DNA from: Microthyrium microscopicum
Lineage: Eukaryota; Ascomycota; Dothideomycetes; Microthyriales; Microthyriaceae
Assembly: GCA_010405405.1 (NCBI GenBank)
Contig: MU004248.1
Coordinates: 7,250 to 71,249, forward strand
Direction of reading: 5' to 3'
Length of the DNA stretch: 64,000 nt
The position numbers were made by a program, and so were the translations under genes. Below the pieces are notes generated by a model. It worked only from the letters and a program-made list of their open reading frames with translations, did no database searches and was not told the DNA's origin. Of the stretch, positions 42,409 through 52,201 are shown piece by piece (positions within the stretch are counted from its first letter, which is position 1; each line of letters begins with the position of its first letter).

Positions 42409-44253
42409 GCATCCAAGTATACGTGACGAGATTTCTATATTTCTATCCTCAAGTCTCGGCTCAACTTGTAGACGTATAGGTTCAAAAGCTTTGACAAAGA
42501 CAATGCCCGGCAAGGCTTATTAGTAGCTAGCAACCGATAGGCAAAATGAATGGCTTGACCCCAGGCTCCTTTGATCGCTATCCGCTAAGACCTGTTATCG
42601 CCCACTTTGGTTCCTATCGAGTATGTAGAAAACGTTTTGTATATCACCTGCGATGGGTATTAAAGATTACACTTTGAATAGATACAGTAATAGATATCGC
42701 ACCTTACGGGAGCGTCGCATTCAATTTGTCCGTCTAGTGAGTTCTATATAACCGTGGCGTCAAATCCATCGACTCTTATAATCGCTATTCCCCAAACTTT
42801 GAAGGAAAATAGAAGGAAAAAAACGTCCCCCTACGTCTAGAGCTATCTGCAGACTCTGGTAGTTAATTGGCCTACGGGGTGCTCAAAGGCCATGCAACAC
42901 AGGGTCGGCATAACCCTCATTTGTGCGGCATCTCTGCGGCTGCTAAACATAAAGAAATTGGGACCCCTATTCAGTCATTTAGTCGTATGAAATCCCCACA
43001 GTCTCTCTAACCAAGCTGCTACGTGCTGAAAATAGTACCCTTACTGGCAGTTCAGCGGGCTGCAAATCCACGAACTAGGAGATATTCAGCATATACCGCA
43101 TAAAGTATTAAGCTTCTTGGCGCATATGCTTATCAAAAGCCCGTGGCATGGGTGCTCTGACGAGCGCCTGGTGCAGCCGAAGGTTGTTCTGTTCATATAT
43201 TAGTGTTGATCACTTCCTTCTAGCAGCAGAACCAATCTTTCTTATGGCCGACAAGAGTGGCTTTCTGCCAGCTACGACAATTCATGCTGTAATCCTATAA
43301 TATGCGTTGCTGTAATCCTGTAATATGCGTTGCTAGATATTCTAGAAGAACTCAATGGTTTGATGGTGTCAGTAGGGTTTTGTCTTGGAGAAGTACATCC
43401 ATTTCTCCGACTCTGTCAGTCACTGCGGGATCACACGGCCATCAACCTTAATTTGCCAGCTCTGAGTTCACGAGATAATAATAAACTTGCTCAAATTTTC
43501 ACAGTCAATTTGCTGGAATTTCTTTTATAGGTACGAGTTGAGTCGGACGCATTTTGAAGCATAGCTTTGTTTCGAGCTGGGTAGGCGCACATGAAAGCCA
43601 AGCATCTCCAAACTCTGATTTATCTTCCTCAAGAACTCGTTGCCATAAATAGTTAATTCAACAAGATTTGGTGGTAGACAGGAGGTTTTGATACAGAACT
43701 ACAGCACTCTAACCCCGGAATCCCAGCTGAAAAGTGCTCGGCTACAGCCGAATGAAACAAGCATATTCAGATGAAACTATATTCCCGATATATATATTTG
43801 CTCACACTCAAGTTACCAGATTCCATAGCATAGATCTATGAGCGCTACGGATTGACTTGGACAAGGACAGGGCTATTGATGTACTCTACATAGTAATATA
43901 TATCAAGACCCTATACGGTAATCTATTGGCCCCAACCGTTCTGTCCCGTACACTGGTAACTTGAGTTAGATTGCTGGCTACAACTTTATCTGTGCAGTAT
44001 CCGTCAGATTCCATGTTAAGATGCTTGGCTCGCACTAAAGACTGCAGATGGCGAATAGACCTAGAGCAACAATTCGCAAGTGACAGCTTGGTCTTTTCTC
44101 AATTGCTTGGAAGTCTTCTCAGCGACCAAACAAATTGAGCAGGAAAATCTTGGAAATATTCATTCTCTGAACCGTGGAAAACTCACCATTCTACGCAACC
44201 AAAGGCCACTTACTGGCGCAGTGTGGTGAGCCGCGCCACCAACAAACACTACC
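42409..44253. other. Gene-free stretch left of the gene island
   Basis: About 1.85 kb of ordinary-composition DNA with no convincing gene. A 66-codon frame at 43,330-43,530 has no ATG and no recognisable features. A 23 bp tandem duplication is at 43,286-43,331. Nothing resembling a tRNA was seen. Confidence 0.6.
43286..43331 (+). repeat. 23 bp x 2 tandem duplication
   Basis: Two adjacent copies of a 23 bp unit starting GCTGTAATCCT, with a single difference, in gene-free DNA. Confidence 0.85.
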
Positions 44254-45671
44254 ATGGCTACGACCAACAACATGGAGAAGCCAAGAATGACAGTGGAAAC
44301 CAAAGAGACCCTCGCAGGGCCCAATAGCCAAGAGAGTGAACGACAAACAAGCTCCGAACCAAGTCCCAATGCAATCACTGCCCAGCCAGATGCTCCAGCA
44401 AAACGGAAACCTTTGCCTATGCGCATCATCAGATTTATGCAAGACCAATGGTTTCTAATAACACTGGTCATTCTTGTCGTCATTTCCTCGCAACATCAGG
44501 TTCCTGTCGAGCATCAGAAAACAAAGAGCACACTCGTCTCATACATATGCGTATCAGTCATCTTCTTCTTAACAGGATGTACCCTCAAGACTCAGATATT
44601 GATTGAGAACTATTCAAGATGGAAGATACACTTGTTCGTGCAGCTCCAGTCGTTCTTCATGACTTCGCTCGTCATGTTTGCCATAGTCAGCATGGCCGCA
44701 AGTAATAAGGACTGTAAGAAAAATCCCTCTATACCAAGAAATCGCACAGATCTGTCACTGTCCGATCTCATGGCCAAGTCTCGCACAATCAAAGCTGACA
44801 GTTCACAGTTATGGACCCGGGTCTGCTTGTTGGCATGATTCTCACCGGTTGTGTTGCCACCACAATCTCCAGCAACGTCGTCATGGTATGCTTATCCCCA
44901 TTCGCACTCTGGACATATGACTGACCACTCACAGACTGGCGACGCGCACGGCAACCAAGCACTAACTGTCGTCCAATCGACCATCGGTAACGTCCTCGGA
45001 CCGTTCATAACACCGTTGCTCTTCAAAGGCTATACAAGCTCCGGCGCCTGGTACAATAGCGTATTGCCCGCCGAGCCAGGCGGATATGGTGAGTTATACA
45101 AGCGCGTATTCAAGCAGCTCGGTCTCAGCGTTTTTATTCCACTAGTAGGTTGCCTTTCAAATTTCTGAGGATTTATCGCTAATCAGATCGGTAGCTCGTG
45201 GGCCAAGCCATGCACAACTTCTTCCCCGGCCCAGTCAAACTGCTCTGCACAACCTACAAACTTTCCAAGCTTGGCTCCATGGCCCTGCTAATCATCATCT
45301 GGCAAACCTACGACAGTGCTTTCAGCTCAGGCGCGATCCGGCAGGTACCTGGCAGCAACATTGCATTTGTCGTATTCATGTCCATGGCCATGTTTGGGTT
45401 ATTTCTTCTTATCTCTCTATACACGGCCAAAATGTGGCTTTCGCGAGCTGACACTGTCGCTTGTTGCTACTGTGTGCCGGCAAAGACGCCAGCGATGGGT
45501 GTGCCGATTAGTACTGTGCTGTTTGTAGGACTAACTCCAATGCTAGAGGCCAAGTTGCAGTTGCCGCTAGTACTGTACCAAGGATTGCAGATTATGGCGG
45601 GAACAATCTTGACGGGTCCGTTTAGGAGATGGGTAGATTCAGAGCGGCAGGAAGCAGAACCTGGTGCATGA
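44254..45671 (+). CDS. RCH1: Rch1/SLC10A7-like membrane protein (SBF-like family)
   Basis: A four-exon gene: 44,254-44,713, 44,809-44,885, 44,935-45,144 and 45,195-45,671, giving 407 aa. Donors are GTAAGA, GTATGC and GTAGGT, and each acceptor restores the frame. The N-terminal 60 or so residues are hydrophilic. About nine or ten hydrophobic segments follow, with family signatures MDPGLLVGMILTGC, TTISSNVVM and PAKTPAMGVP. The family (yeast Rch1, human SLC10A7, SBF-like Pfam group) consists of multispanning proteins; yeast Rch1 restrains plasma-membrane calcium uptake. The match of spliced product to family length and motif order makes the assignment firm, while the calcium role here is inferred. 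The start codon has a good fungal context (ACCATGGCT). The gene converges on the ETF-QO gene, 251 bp away. Confidence 0.92.
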
Positions 45672-45922
45672 AAGGAATGATGAGGAGTACTGCGGCGTTT
45701 GAGGTCTGCGGACGGTAAAGAAATACCTCGTCCTCTTGAAATATTGTACTTTATAGATGATTCGGTAGTGGAGTAATCGCTCCCGGCTTTGGGCGCAAGT
45801 TTCTGATATGCATCACGAATAGAACGGCGGAATAGATATAGTCGTGGCATGAGCTTTGCAGCTTGGTTGTATTGTTATTGTACATGGGTTTTATGGTTGA
45901 TCATTTGGTGAGCCGTTATAAC

Positions 45923-47893
45923 TCAGGTCATTAGGTATTTGGGCCCATCGCCGCCTTGAGGAGTAACCTATTTGAAGTCAGAGAGTAAATTTTGATGGTG
46001 ATACTATATTTACCCAATTGATGTCCTGGTCAGGAACTTTGATATCGCAAGTTTTGCAGTGTACGCAACTAAACATGTTAGTAAGACTCTTGTCACAGGT
46101 ATTATGACTTACTTTTGGGCATTGATTTGAAATCTGACCCCATATTCTTTCGTCTCATCTTCAACATATTCGTAAACGCCCGCCGGACAAAAGCGATTTT
46201 CAACCCCTTTGTACTTGGGCCACTCCATCTGAGCATGCTTGTCCCAGTCTTTGACCTGCAAGTGCACTGGTTGATCTTCCTCGTGATTGGTGCCCGAACG
46301 ACTAACAGATGTCAAGATGTCAAAGCTGATCTTTCCATCTGGTTTGGGATACTCAATCTTTTTGCATTGATCTGCAGTTTTTGTTGCTATATGATCTGGT
46401 TTCCCGTGTTGGAGAGTCCAGGGAGATTTGCCTCGTAGAACGTATGCTTCTAAACCAGAATATATGACACCACCATAGAGTCCAAGAGGAGAGTGGAAAG
46501 ACGGACGCATATTGCGTACTTGCTTGAGCTCGGCCCAGATACTTGAAGATCGTAAAGCATCTTCATAGTCATATAAAAAGACGGAGCCATTGTCCTTTGA
46601 GGTGAGTGCCGAATAAGCAGCTTCAGCAGCCAGCATTCCTGATTTCATGGCCGTATGTGTACCCTTAATCTTGGGCAAGTTGACAAAACCTGCAGAATCA
46701 CCTATCAAGGCGCCACCGGGAAAAGCCACCTTGGGTATCGACTGGAATCCGCCTTCAACAAGTGTCCTAGCGGCGTATGATATGCATTTCCCTCCCTCTA
46801 GGACAGAACTGTACAGTGGATGATGTTTCATCTTCTGGAACTCACCATATGGAGCCAGCCAGGGGTTCGGATAATCCAGGCCTACCACAAGTCCCACGCT
46901 CACCATATTGTCCCCGAAATGATACATCCATCCACCACCATAAGTATCGGTAGGAAGTGGATAGCCCAAAGAGTGTACTATTTCGCCTTTGCGGAAGTTT
47001 TCCGGTTTGACCTCCCATACTTCTTTGATACCGAGTCCGTAGGTCTGGTGTTGGCTGTCTCTCCTCAAATCAAACTTTTTTATGATTTGCTTTGAAAGGC
47101 TACCATGGCAGCCTTCGCCTAACATTGTGACTCGCGCATGGAATTCCATGCCGCGCTCAAAGCTATCTTTAGGTTTTCCAGCGCGAGAGACGCCCATATC
47201 GTTGGTCGCAACACCACGCACCGAGCCGTCTGGCGTATAGAGTACCTCGGATGCCGCAAAGCCAGGATATAATTCCACGCCTAGCTCTTCAGCACGTTCG
47301 CCTAGCCATTTTACTAGCTGACTCAAGCTAAGTATAAAGTTGCCATGGTTGTTCATCTGCGGAGGTTTCGGAAGGGGAATGGCTGAGTTCTTGGTGAGGA
47401 AACGCATTTTGTCCTTGGTAGCTGGTGTTATGAATTCGAATTTATTGGGGTTATCGTCCGAATTCCAATCGGGCAAAAGTTCGTTTAATGCTGTGGGTTC
47501 GAGTACGTTGCCAGAAACAATGTGGTCGCCTATTTCGCCAGCCTTTTCGAGTACCAGCACACGGAATTCTTCATTGCCGGCTTCATTAGCCAGCTGCTTC
47601 AGACGAATGGCAGCAGCGAGACCAGCAGGCCCGCCACCGACTATACACACATCGACCTGGTCACTCTCGCGATCCTGTTGGCGGGGGTCGAATTCATCTT
47701 CGGAAGGTCTTCTGGCAGTCAAGGAGAAGGTTCTGAGCTGGAAAGAGCCTTTGTATTGCGTTGAAGGTAATATTAAACGATTTGATCGTGCTATGGAAGC
47801 GACAGGACGTATTGCACGCGATACATGGAGATGTCTTTTGGAGACATGACGTAAGGTGGGATGGAGGCACCTGAGAGATTGTTTAGAGGCCAT
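45923..47893 (-). CDS. ETFDH: Electron transfer flavoprotein-ubiquinone oxidoreductase, mitochondrial
   Basis: Three exons on the minus strand: 47,893-46,113, 46,068-46,014 and 45,967-45,923, giving 626 aa, close to the usual length. The enzyme passes electrons from matrix ETF (fatty-acid, amino-acid and choline oxidation) to ubiquinone at the inner mitochondrial membrane. The first 40 residues are basic without acidic residues, typical of a mitochondrial presequence. The FAD-binding motif GGGPAG is at residues 86-91. The 4Fe-4S ligands are Cys569, Cys595, Cys598 and Cys601 (CVHCKTC). The last three cysteines are encoded by the small second exon, so an unspliced reading would lose the cluster. 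Introns are 44 and 46 nt with GTAAGT and GTAAAT donors. The end GGDGPKYLMT matches the family C-terminus. The yeast homologue is CIR2. Confidence 0.97.
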
Positions 47894-48641
47894 TGGCCGT
47901 GGGTATGGAATCGTGAGATATGAGCAGAGGGATTATATGCAGGAAATCGAAGTCATGAAGAAGACAGAAAAGAGAATTTGGGTGTAGAAAGCGGTGGCGC
48001 GGGAGTAAAAGCGTCAATGGAGTTCACAAGCTCTGAGTTGGCTGGTAGCGGGTATGCTCGGCTGGATGGGGTGTATGTTGAATTGACCCAATCATCACGA
48101 AGCAATTCGTGATGGCTTAGCCGCCACATAAGCGATGCACGCGAGAATAGCCGCCGCCGTCGACCTGTAGGCTGTAGCCATGTAGCGAGATCCCGTATCC
48201 GTATTCGTATCCGACGTCGGAAAGGACTTTTACGATAACCACAGTCCATAGCCGAACAAGATCTGAAACCGGGAATGCAGCATCTTGCATCGATTATTAC
48301 CGTCTTTTCTTCTCTTGCATCTTACCTTGCCTTTCCTTGATCAAGATCAACATTGTCCACCCTTGCCCTGTGAGCCCGTGGTTGGCCATTACTGCACCTT
48401 GCATCTCTTTAAATTCATTGAAAGCTACACATCTAGTAGTAGCTGAGCAAACCTTCGTGCCATCTTACCTTCCGTGCACTCCTCTAATCCGACCTGTCTC
48501 GCTGATATTACTTTCCTGTTCATAATTCTCTCATTAACACTTCAATCGCCCTCATGTCTTCAACTCTGCTACTTTCTCCTACCCATATACTCGCCTCATC
48601 CGCCATAATGTTATAGTATCCGCCGCTATCCGCCATTGACA
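47894..48641. promoter_or_regulatory. Divergent intergenic/promoter region, ETF-QO and Ubp16-like genes
   Basis: 748 bp between two outward-facing start codons. It contains pyrimidine-rich stretches (about 48,299-48,340 and 48,525-48,600) typical of fungal promoters on the Ubp side, and a degenerate CCGTATTCG/CCGTATCCG-like repeat near 48,190-48,220. No specific binding site could be assigned. Confidence 0.6.
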
Positions 48642-50435
48642 ATGCCTGAACGCCAATTGAGCATTGCGACATATGCCGTCGGGGCCTCGCTATGCGCTAT
48701 CAGCCTTCTCTACGTCTTTGGGCCCGGTTTTGCCTTCGACGGCGATGCCTCCTCAGGTCACAAACGCCGCATCGTTGGCCTCGAGAATCCCGCAAATATG
48801 TGCTTTTGCAATTCTGTGCTCCAAGCACTTGCAAATTCCCCCGGCCTACGCAAGTACCTCATCCGCGAGGTTCACCGCCGGAATCTTGATGGACCCGAGG
48901 TATACAGAGGTCGATATGAAGATGTAGACGGTGAAGGCCGAGACGCAGACATGCTTTTGTGGAAACTGGACAATCTACAGCAAGGGATTGTGTCGCATGC
49001 CCTGAAAAAGATGCTAGACAGACTAAATGAGCGGCCTATATACAAAAAGACCATCACTGCTACCGATTTTATATACTCCCTGGAAACGGCTTTTCGTACC
49101 CGCATTAGTCGCCAGCAGCAGGACGCTCAGGAGTTACTGCAGATTGTGCTGGAAAGATTATGTGATGAGTATCATGCTGGTAGCAGAGCACGGCGGAAAT
49201 TCAAGGGACGGAACCAACAACAAGATTCGGACGTTTCTCAACACTCGGAAAGAAGCAGTGAGGAACCACCCAGAACACCGACGACTAAAGAGGATGATGA
49301 AGAAGAAGAAAGCAAGCCTGATGGAGAACAATTCCCCTTTGAGGGCCAAACTGAAGCTCGAATTGAATGCAAAACATGCGGGTTTACCCCTAAACCTGCC
49401 GTTTCTTCCTTTGTTACCTTGACCCTCAACGTCCCACAGCAATCGCAAACCTCACTCAATCTCTGCTTCGATGGCATTTTCCGGGAAGAAACCATTGAAG
49501 GCTTCAAATGCGATAAATGCCGCCTCCTTCACGCACAAGGCGTCAAAGAGCAGCAACTCACCCAGAATCCTGATCGCCGGACGAAAAAGGCCCTACTAGC
49601 TGATCTCGCGCATATTCAATCTGCTCTGGAGAACGATCCTGAGCGACCCCTCGATGAAGACGCTCACCTACCGCCCCGCGCCGACGCCCCAGCCCGTACA
49701 ATCACTCGCAGTACTCGCCTCTCCCGCTTTCCCCGAGTCCTCGCCATCCACCTATCCCGTTCTATATACTCTACTACTTCCCTCAGCACCAAAAACACTG
49801 CGCGCGTCGCCTTCCCCGAAACACTATCACTCGGCCCCCTTCTCAACACGCGCCAATTCCGCCTCAGCGCGGTGGTCATGCACAAGGGGGGTCATAACAG
49901 CGGTCATTACGAAACCTTCCGTCGCCAGTTCACGCCCGTGCCATACAGCACGCCGCATAGCTTTGGTACCAGCGGTGTATACTCACGCGAGCAAAGCCCG
50001 AATCCATCGGCGCTCGCGACTCCTGTGAGCGCAAAACCCAGCACGCTTGCAGGCGCTACGATACCACCAAGTCCATTGGATATGCGCGCGTCCCGCATTA
50101 GCGAATCACCTTCGCAACCAAGTCGATCAGCATCGACGCGTAGCTCGGCATCGTCGCGGAGTTCCTTGAGCGCATCACTGCGAAGGGCGAACTCGCGGGT
50201 GGCGTCAGCAGTACATGCGCCGACGAGCGCACCGCGGACGGAAGAGGAATCGAAGCGGGTCTCGCATGCAGTGGCTGAAGCGGAGATGGCAAAGGTGGTG
50301 AAACGGCAGAAGAAGCTGGCACAGCGCTGGTGGCGCGTAAGTGACGAGAAGGTCAAGGAGAGTAAGACGACCGAAGTGCTGGGGATGCAGAAGGAGGTAT
50401 ATTTGCTGTTCTATGAGGCAGAGAATGTGGAGTAG
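48642..50435 (+). CDS. UBP16: Ubp16/USP30-like ubiquitin-specific protease, membrane-anchored
   Basis: A single exon of 597 aa. The first ATG in frame is at 48,642. A hydrophobic segment at residues 8-31 follows a short N-terminus, as expected for a signal-anchor. The USP catalytic domain starts with the Cys box GLENPANMCFCNS (catalytic Cys54) and ends with HKGGHNSGHYETF (catalytic His422) and a final block RWWRVSDEKV...YLLFYE. CxxC pairs (CKTC and CDKC) mark the zinc-finger part. A Ser/Arg/Ala-rich low-complexity insert of about 130 residues lies between the His box and the final block. Yeast Ubp16 sits in the mitochondrial outer membrane and removes ubiquitin; that location is inferred here from the N-terminal anchor. 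The Cys box departs from the usual GNTC (here ANMC), but both catalytic residues are present. Confidence 0.93.
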   Translation: MPERQLSIATYAVGASLCAISLLYVFGPGFAFDGDASSGHKRRIVGLENPANMCFCNSVLQALANSPGLRKYLIREVHRRNLDGPEVYRGRYEDVDGEGRDADMLLWKLDNLQQGIVSHALKKMLDRLNERPIYKKTITATDFIYSLETAFRTRISRQQQDAQELLQIVLERLCDEYHAGSRARRKFKGRNQQQDSDVSQHSERSSEEPPRTPTTKEDDEEEESKPDGEQFPFEGQTEARIECKTCGFTPKPAVSSFVTLTLNVPQQSQTSLNLCFDGIFREETIEGFKCDKCRLLHAQGVKEQQLTQNPDRRTKKALLADLAHIQSALENDPERPLDEDAHLPPRADAPARTITRSTRLSRFPRVLAIHLSRSIYSTTSLSTKNTARVAFPETLSLGPLLNTRQFRLSAVVMHKGGHNSGHYETFRRQFTPVPYSTPHSFGTSGVYSREQSPNPSALATPVSAKPSTLAGATIPPSPLDMRASRISESPSQPSRSASTRSSASSRSSLSASLRRANSRVASAVHAPTSAPRTEEESKRVSHAVAEAEMAKVVKRQKKLAQRWWRVSDEKVKESKTTEVLGMQKEVYLLFYEAENVE

Positions 50436-50966
50436 GATCTGTGGAGAAGTAATGATCTTGACGAAAAGATGAGGAGCTATTGATACCCTTGACAAAGCGA
50501 ATTAGATTGGCGACACATTTGCTTAGTGCTCTACAAGTATGATAATGGACGCCATGCAAGAGCGGCTTGTTTATATATACAAGAGCTATGAATGATATAC
50601 TACTACCTGTGTAGAAGATACATGACTTTGAGGTTGATTGATATCACTGTGAGCCTAATTTTGAGCATGATTAGACAAATTTATGAATGAATACGAATAT
50701 ATCAGGTTTCTGGGACTATATGGTAACAGATTTGATTCGCTTTCTCGGACATTGATTGTTGAGCATTTTTATACCTTAGGTACTACCTACATGTCTGGTC
50801 CACCACCTACCAAAATTTCAACCAACTTGTTAACCTAGAAAAACTCTACTACAACCACCACCCATCTTGGAACCCATAACCCGCAATAAGCAGCTGGCTT
50901 GCGCCTCATAAGAACTCTCAGAAGCCATTCTGAATACTCACACAAGTCCAAAAAATTCAAGCCGTC
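50436..50966. other. Intergenic region upstream of RPC17
   Basis: 531 bp holding the 3' flank of the Ubp16-like gene and the promoter of the Pol III subunit gene. The first half is AT-rich. The last 150 bp is rich in C and A, as is common upstream of fungal housekeeping genes. No gene was seen. Confidence 0.6.
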
Positions 50967-51427
50967 ATGCGTGTATGTTTTCCCACCATCGTCCATCAGT
51001 TCCCAACTAACTCAATATCTAGATCATAGATCCAGGCACCCAACCACTCAGCAACGCCGAAGTGCTTGCCCATCTTACATCTCAACCCACCACCATCCCC
51101 AACTATCCCGGCATCCATGAACTGCCAGAGGAGTTGAAGAAGATTACCCGCGAGACCATCACCTATCTCTCGCGCCCAACTCAGCCTGCCTCACGTTCAC
51201 GGGCACCAGCTGCTCTCAACCCGGACGCTATCCACAACCTCACCACTACTCTCAAAAACAAACCCTGGCGCCTGCTGCAGAGCGAAATCCTACAGATCCT
51301 TAACCATGTTCCAAGGGAGATCACTGAGCTTGGTATGGTTGTTGAGGAGCTTGATCAGCGGTTTGAGCCGGAGCAGCAGGAGCTGTTGCTGAAGGTTATC
51401 CAGGATGAGTGTGCAAAGTTAGTATAG
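50967..51427 (+). CDS. RPC17: RNA polymerase III subunit Rpc17 (Rpb4/RPC9 family)
   Basis: Two exons, 50,967-50,972 and 51,023-51,427, giving 136 aa. The first exon encodes only Met-Arg. The 50 nt intron has a GTATGT donor, a CTAAC branch site and a TAG acceptor. The product begins MRIIDPGTQPLSNAEVLAHL, the typical opening of this family, and ends with a helical domain (PWRLLQSEILQILNHVP, then EITELGMVVEEL and EQQELLLKVI). In yeast Rpc17 pairs with Rpc25 to form the Pol III stalk that recruits TFIIIB. Because the ATG exon is only 6 nt of coding sequence, automatic annotation could easily start the gene too late. The call rests on overall pattern and length, as no single catalytic motif exists. 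Confidence 0.9.
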
Positions 51428-51763
51428 ACACCCCACTTCAAATTGAAAGTACTGTTTTTGGTTCACTCTTATGTTAGATGGCGGTGAGAAGTTTCCTGGA
51501 TAATCTGTGATTTCAGGCCCATCTGGATTGGATATCAAGCAGGTGTTGTCAAAGAATCACCGGTTACACACTTTGCTTGAGTCGAGACAAAATATACTAC
51601 TACGGCTCTGGACCAAAAGCTTATGGTATGTCACACTATTTTCTTCTTATTCTCGCAGGTGAAATCTATGCTGTACTATTTGTAGTCCTCTAAGTATGCT
51701 AATCTAATTCATAGCTCTCGTACTGCCGCTCCCAGTCTACGTCAACCAACTCGACAGAAGCCA
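51428..51763. other. Gene-free stretch downstream of RPC17
   Basis: About 340 bp with AT-rich 3'-flank character. No gene, RNA or repeat was recognised. Confidence 0.6.
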
Positions 51764-52054
51764 TCATTCAACTGATGTGGATGGCATTTGATTTATCCGT
51801 GTTATTGCAAATAATATATTCGTAACCTTCAGAGCTGGGCCTCCCTTATCCCAACGAATGGTCTCACAATAACCATGGGCGGTGTGATGCTGATGTTCAG
51901 CATCATCTTTGGCAGTTTCGTACGAAATAGTAATATGGGATTCGTCCGGCACAACCATGGTGGCGCCCATGGTAGTCGCCGCGTGCGATCCTGATCGGAT
52001 CAGGATGATCTTTACATCGGGCTCTAAATCGAGCGCCGGAAGCTGACAATGCAA
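51764..52054 (-). CDS. Possible small protein or terminal exon, unknown function
   Basis: An open frame of 96 codons on the minus strand that lacks an ATG at its 5' end; its first internal Met is about 30 codons in. A possible acceptor (TTGCATTGTCAG) lies at its upstream edge, so it could be the last exon of a gene starting near 52,150-52,170, but I could not find a convincing donor and first exon. The sequence is hydrophilic with a His-rich patch (DAEHQHHTAHGY). I do not recognise it. It may be a real small gene or chance. Confidence 0.3.
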   Translation of the reverse strand: MHCQLPALDLEPDVKIILIRSGSHAATTMGATMVVPDESHITISYETAKDDAEHQHHTAHGYCETIRWDKGGPALKVTNILFAITRINQMPSTSVE

Positions 52055-52201
52055 ACAATAAAATCAAACTCGTTGCTGGTGATAGGATAATGAGTAGCTG
52101 TAGTATGTTCGGCGTTTTCCAAAAGATGTTGTATTATAACGAGGAAACGGCGACCCATGCCTTCCCCAAAAAGCTGAGCCCGTTAACCGACAGAGTGGTA
52201 A

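Noticed and set aside
43330-43530. 66-codon frame in the gene-free stretch
   Set aside because: It starts at TTG rather than ATG, has no recognisable motif and no sign of introns or a partner exon.
47953-48249. 98-codon minus-strand frame in the divergent promoter
   Set aside because: Its Arg/Ile-rich start comes from a short degenerate CCGTATTCG-like repeat; no family features, and it sits in a promoter region.
49907-50356. Long antisense frame under the Ubp16-like gene
   Set aside because: A shadow of the GC-rich Ser/Arg/Ala insert; no independent features.
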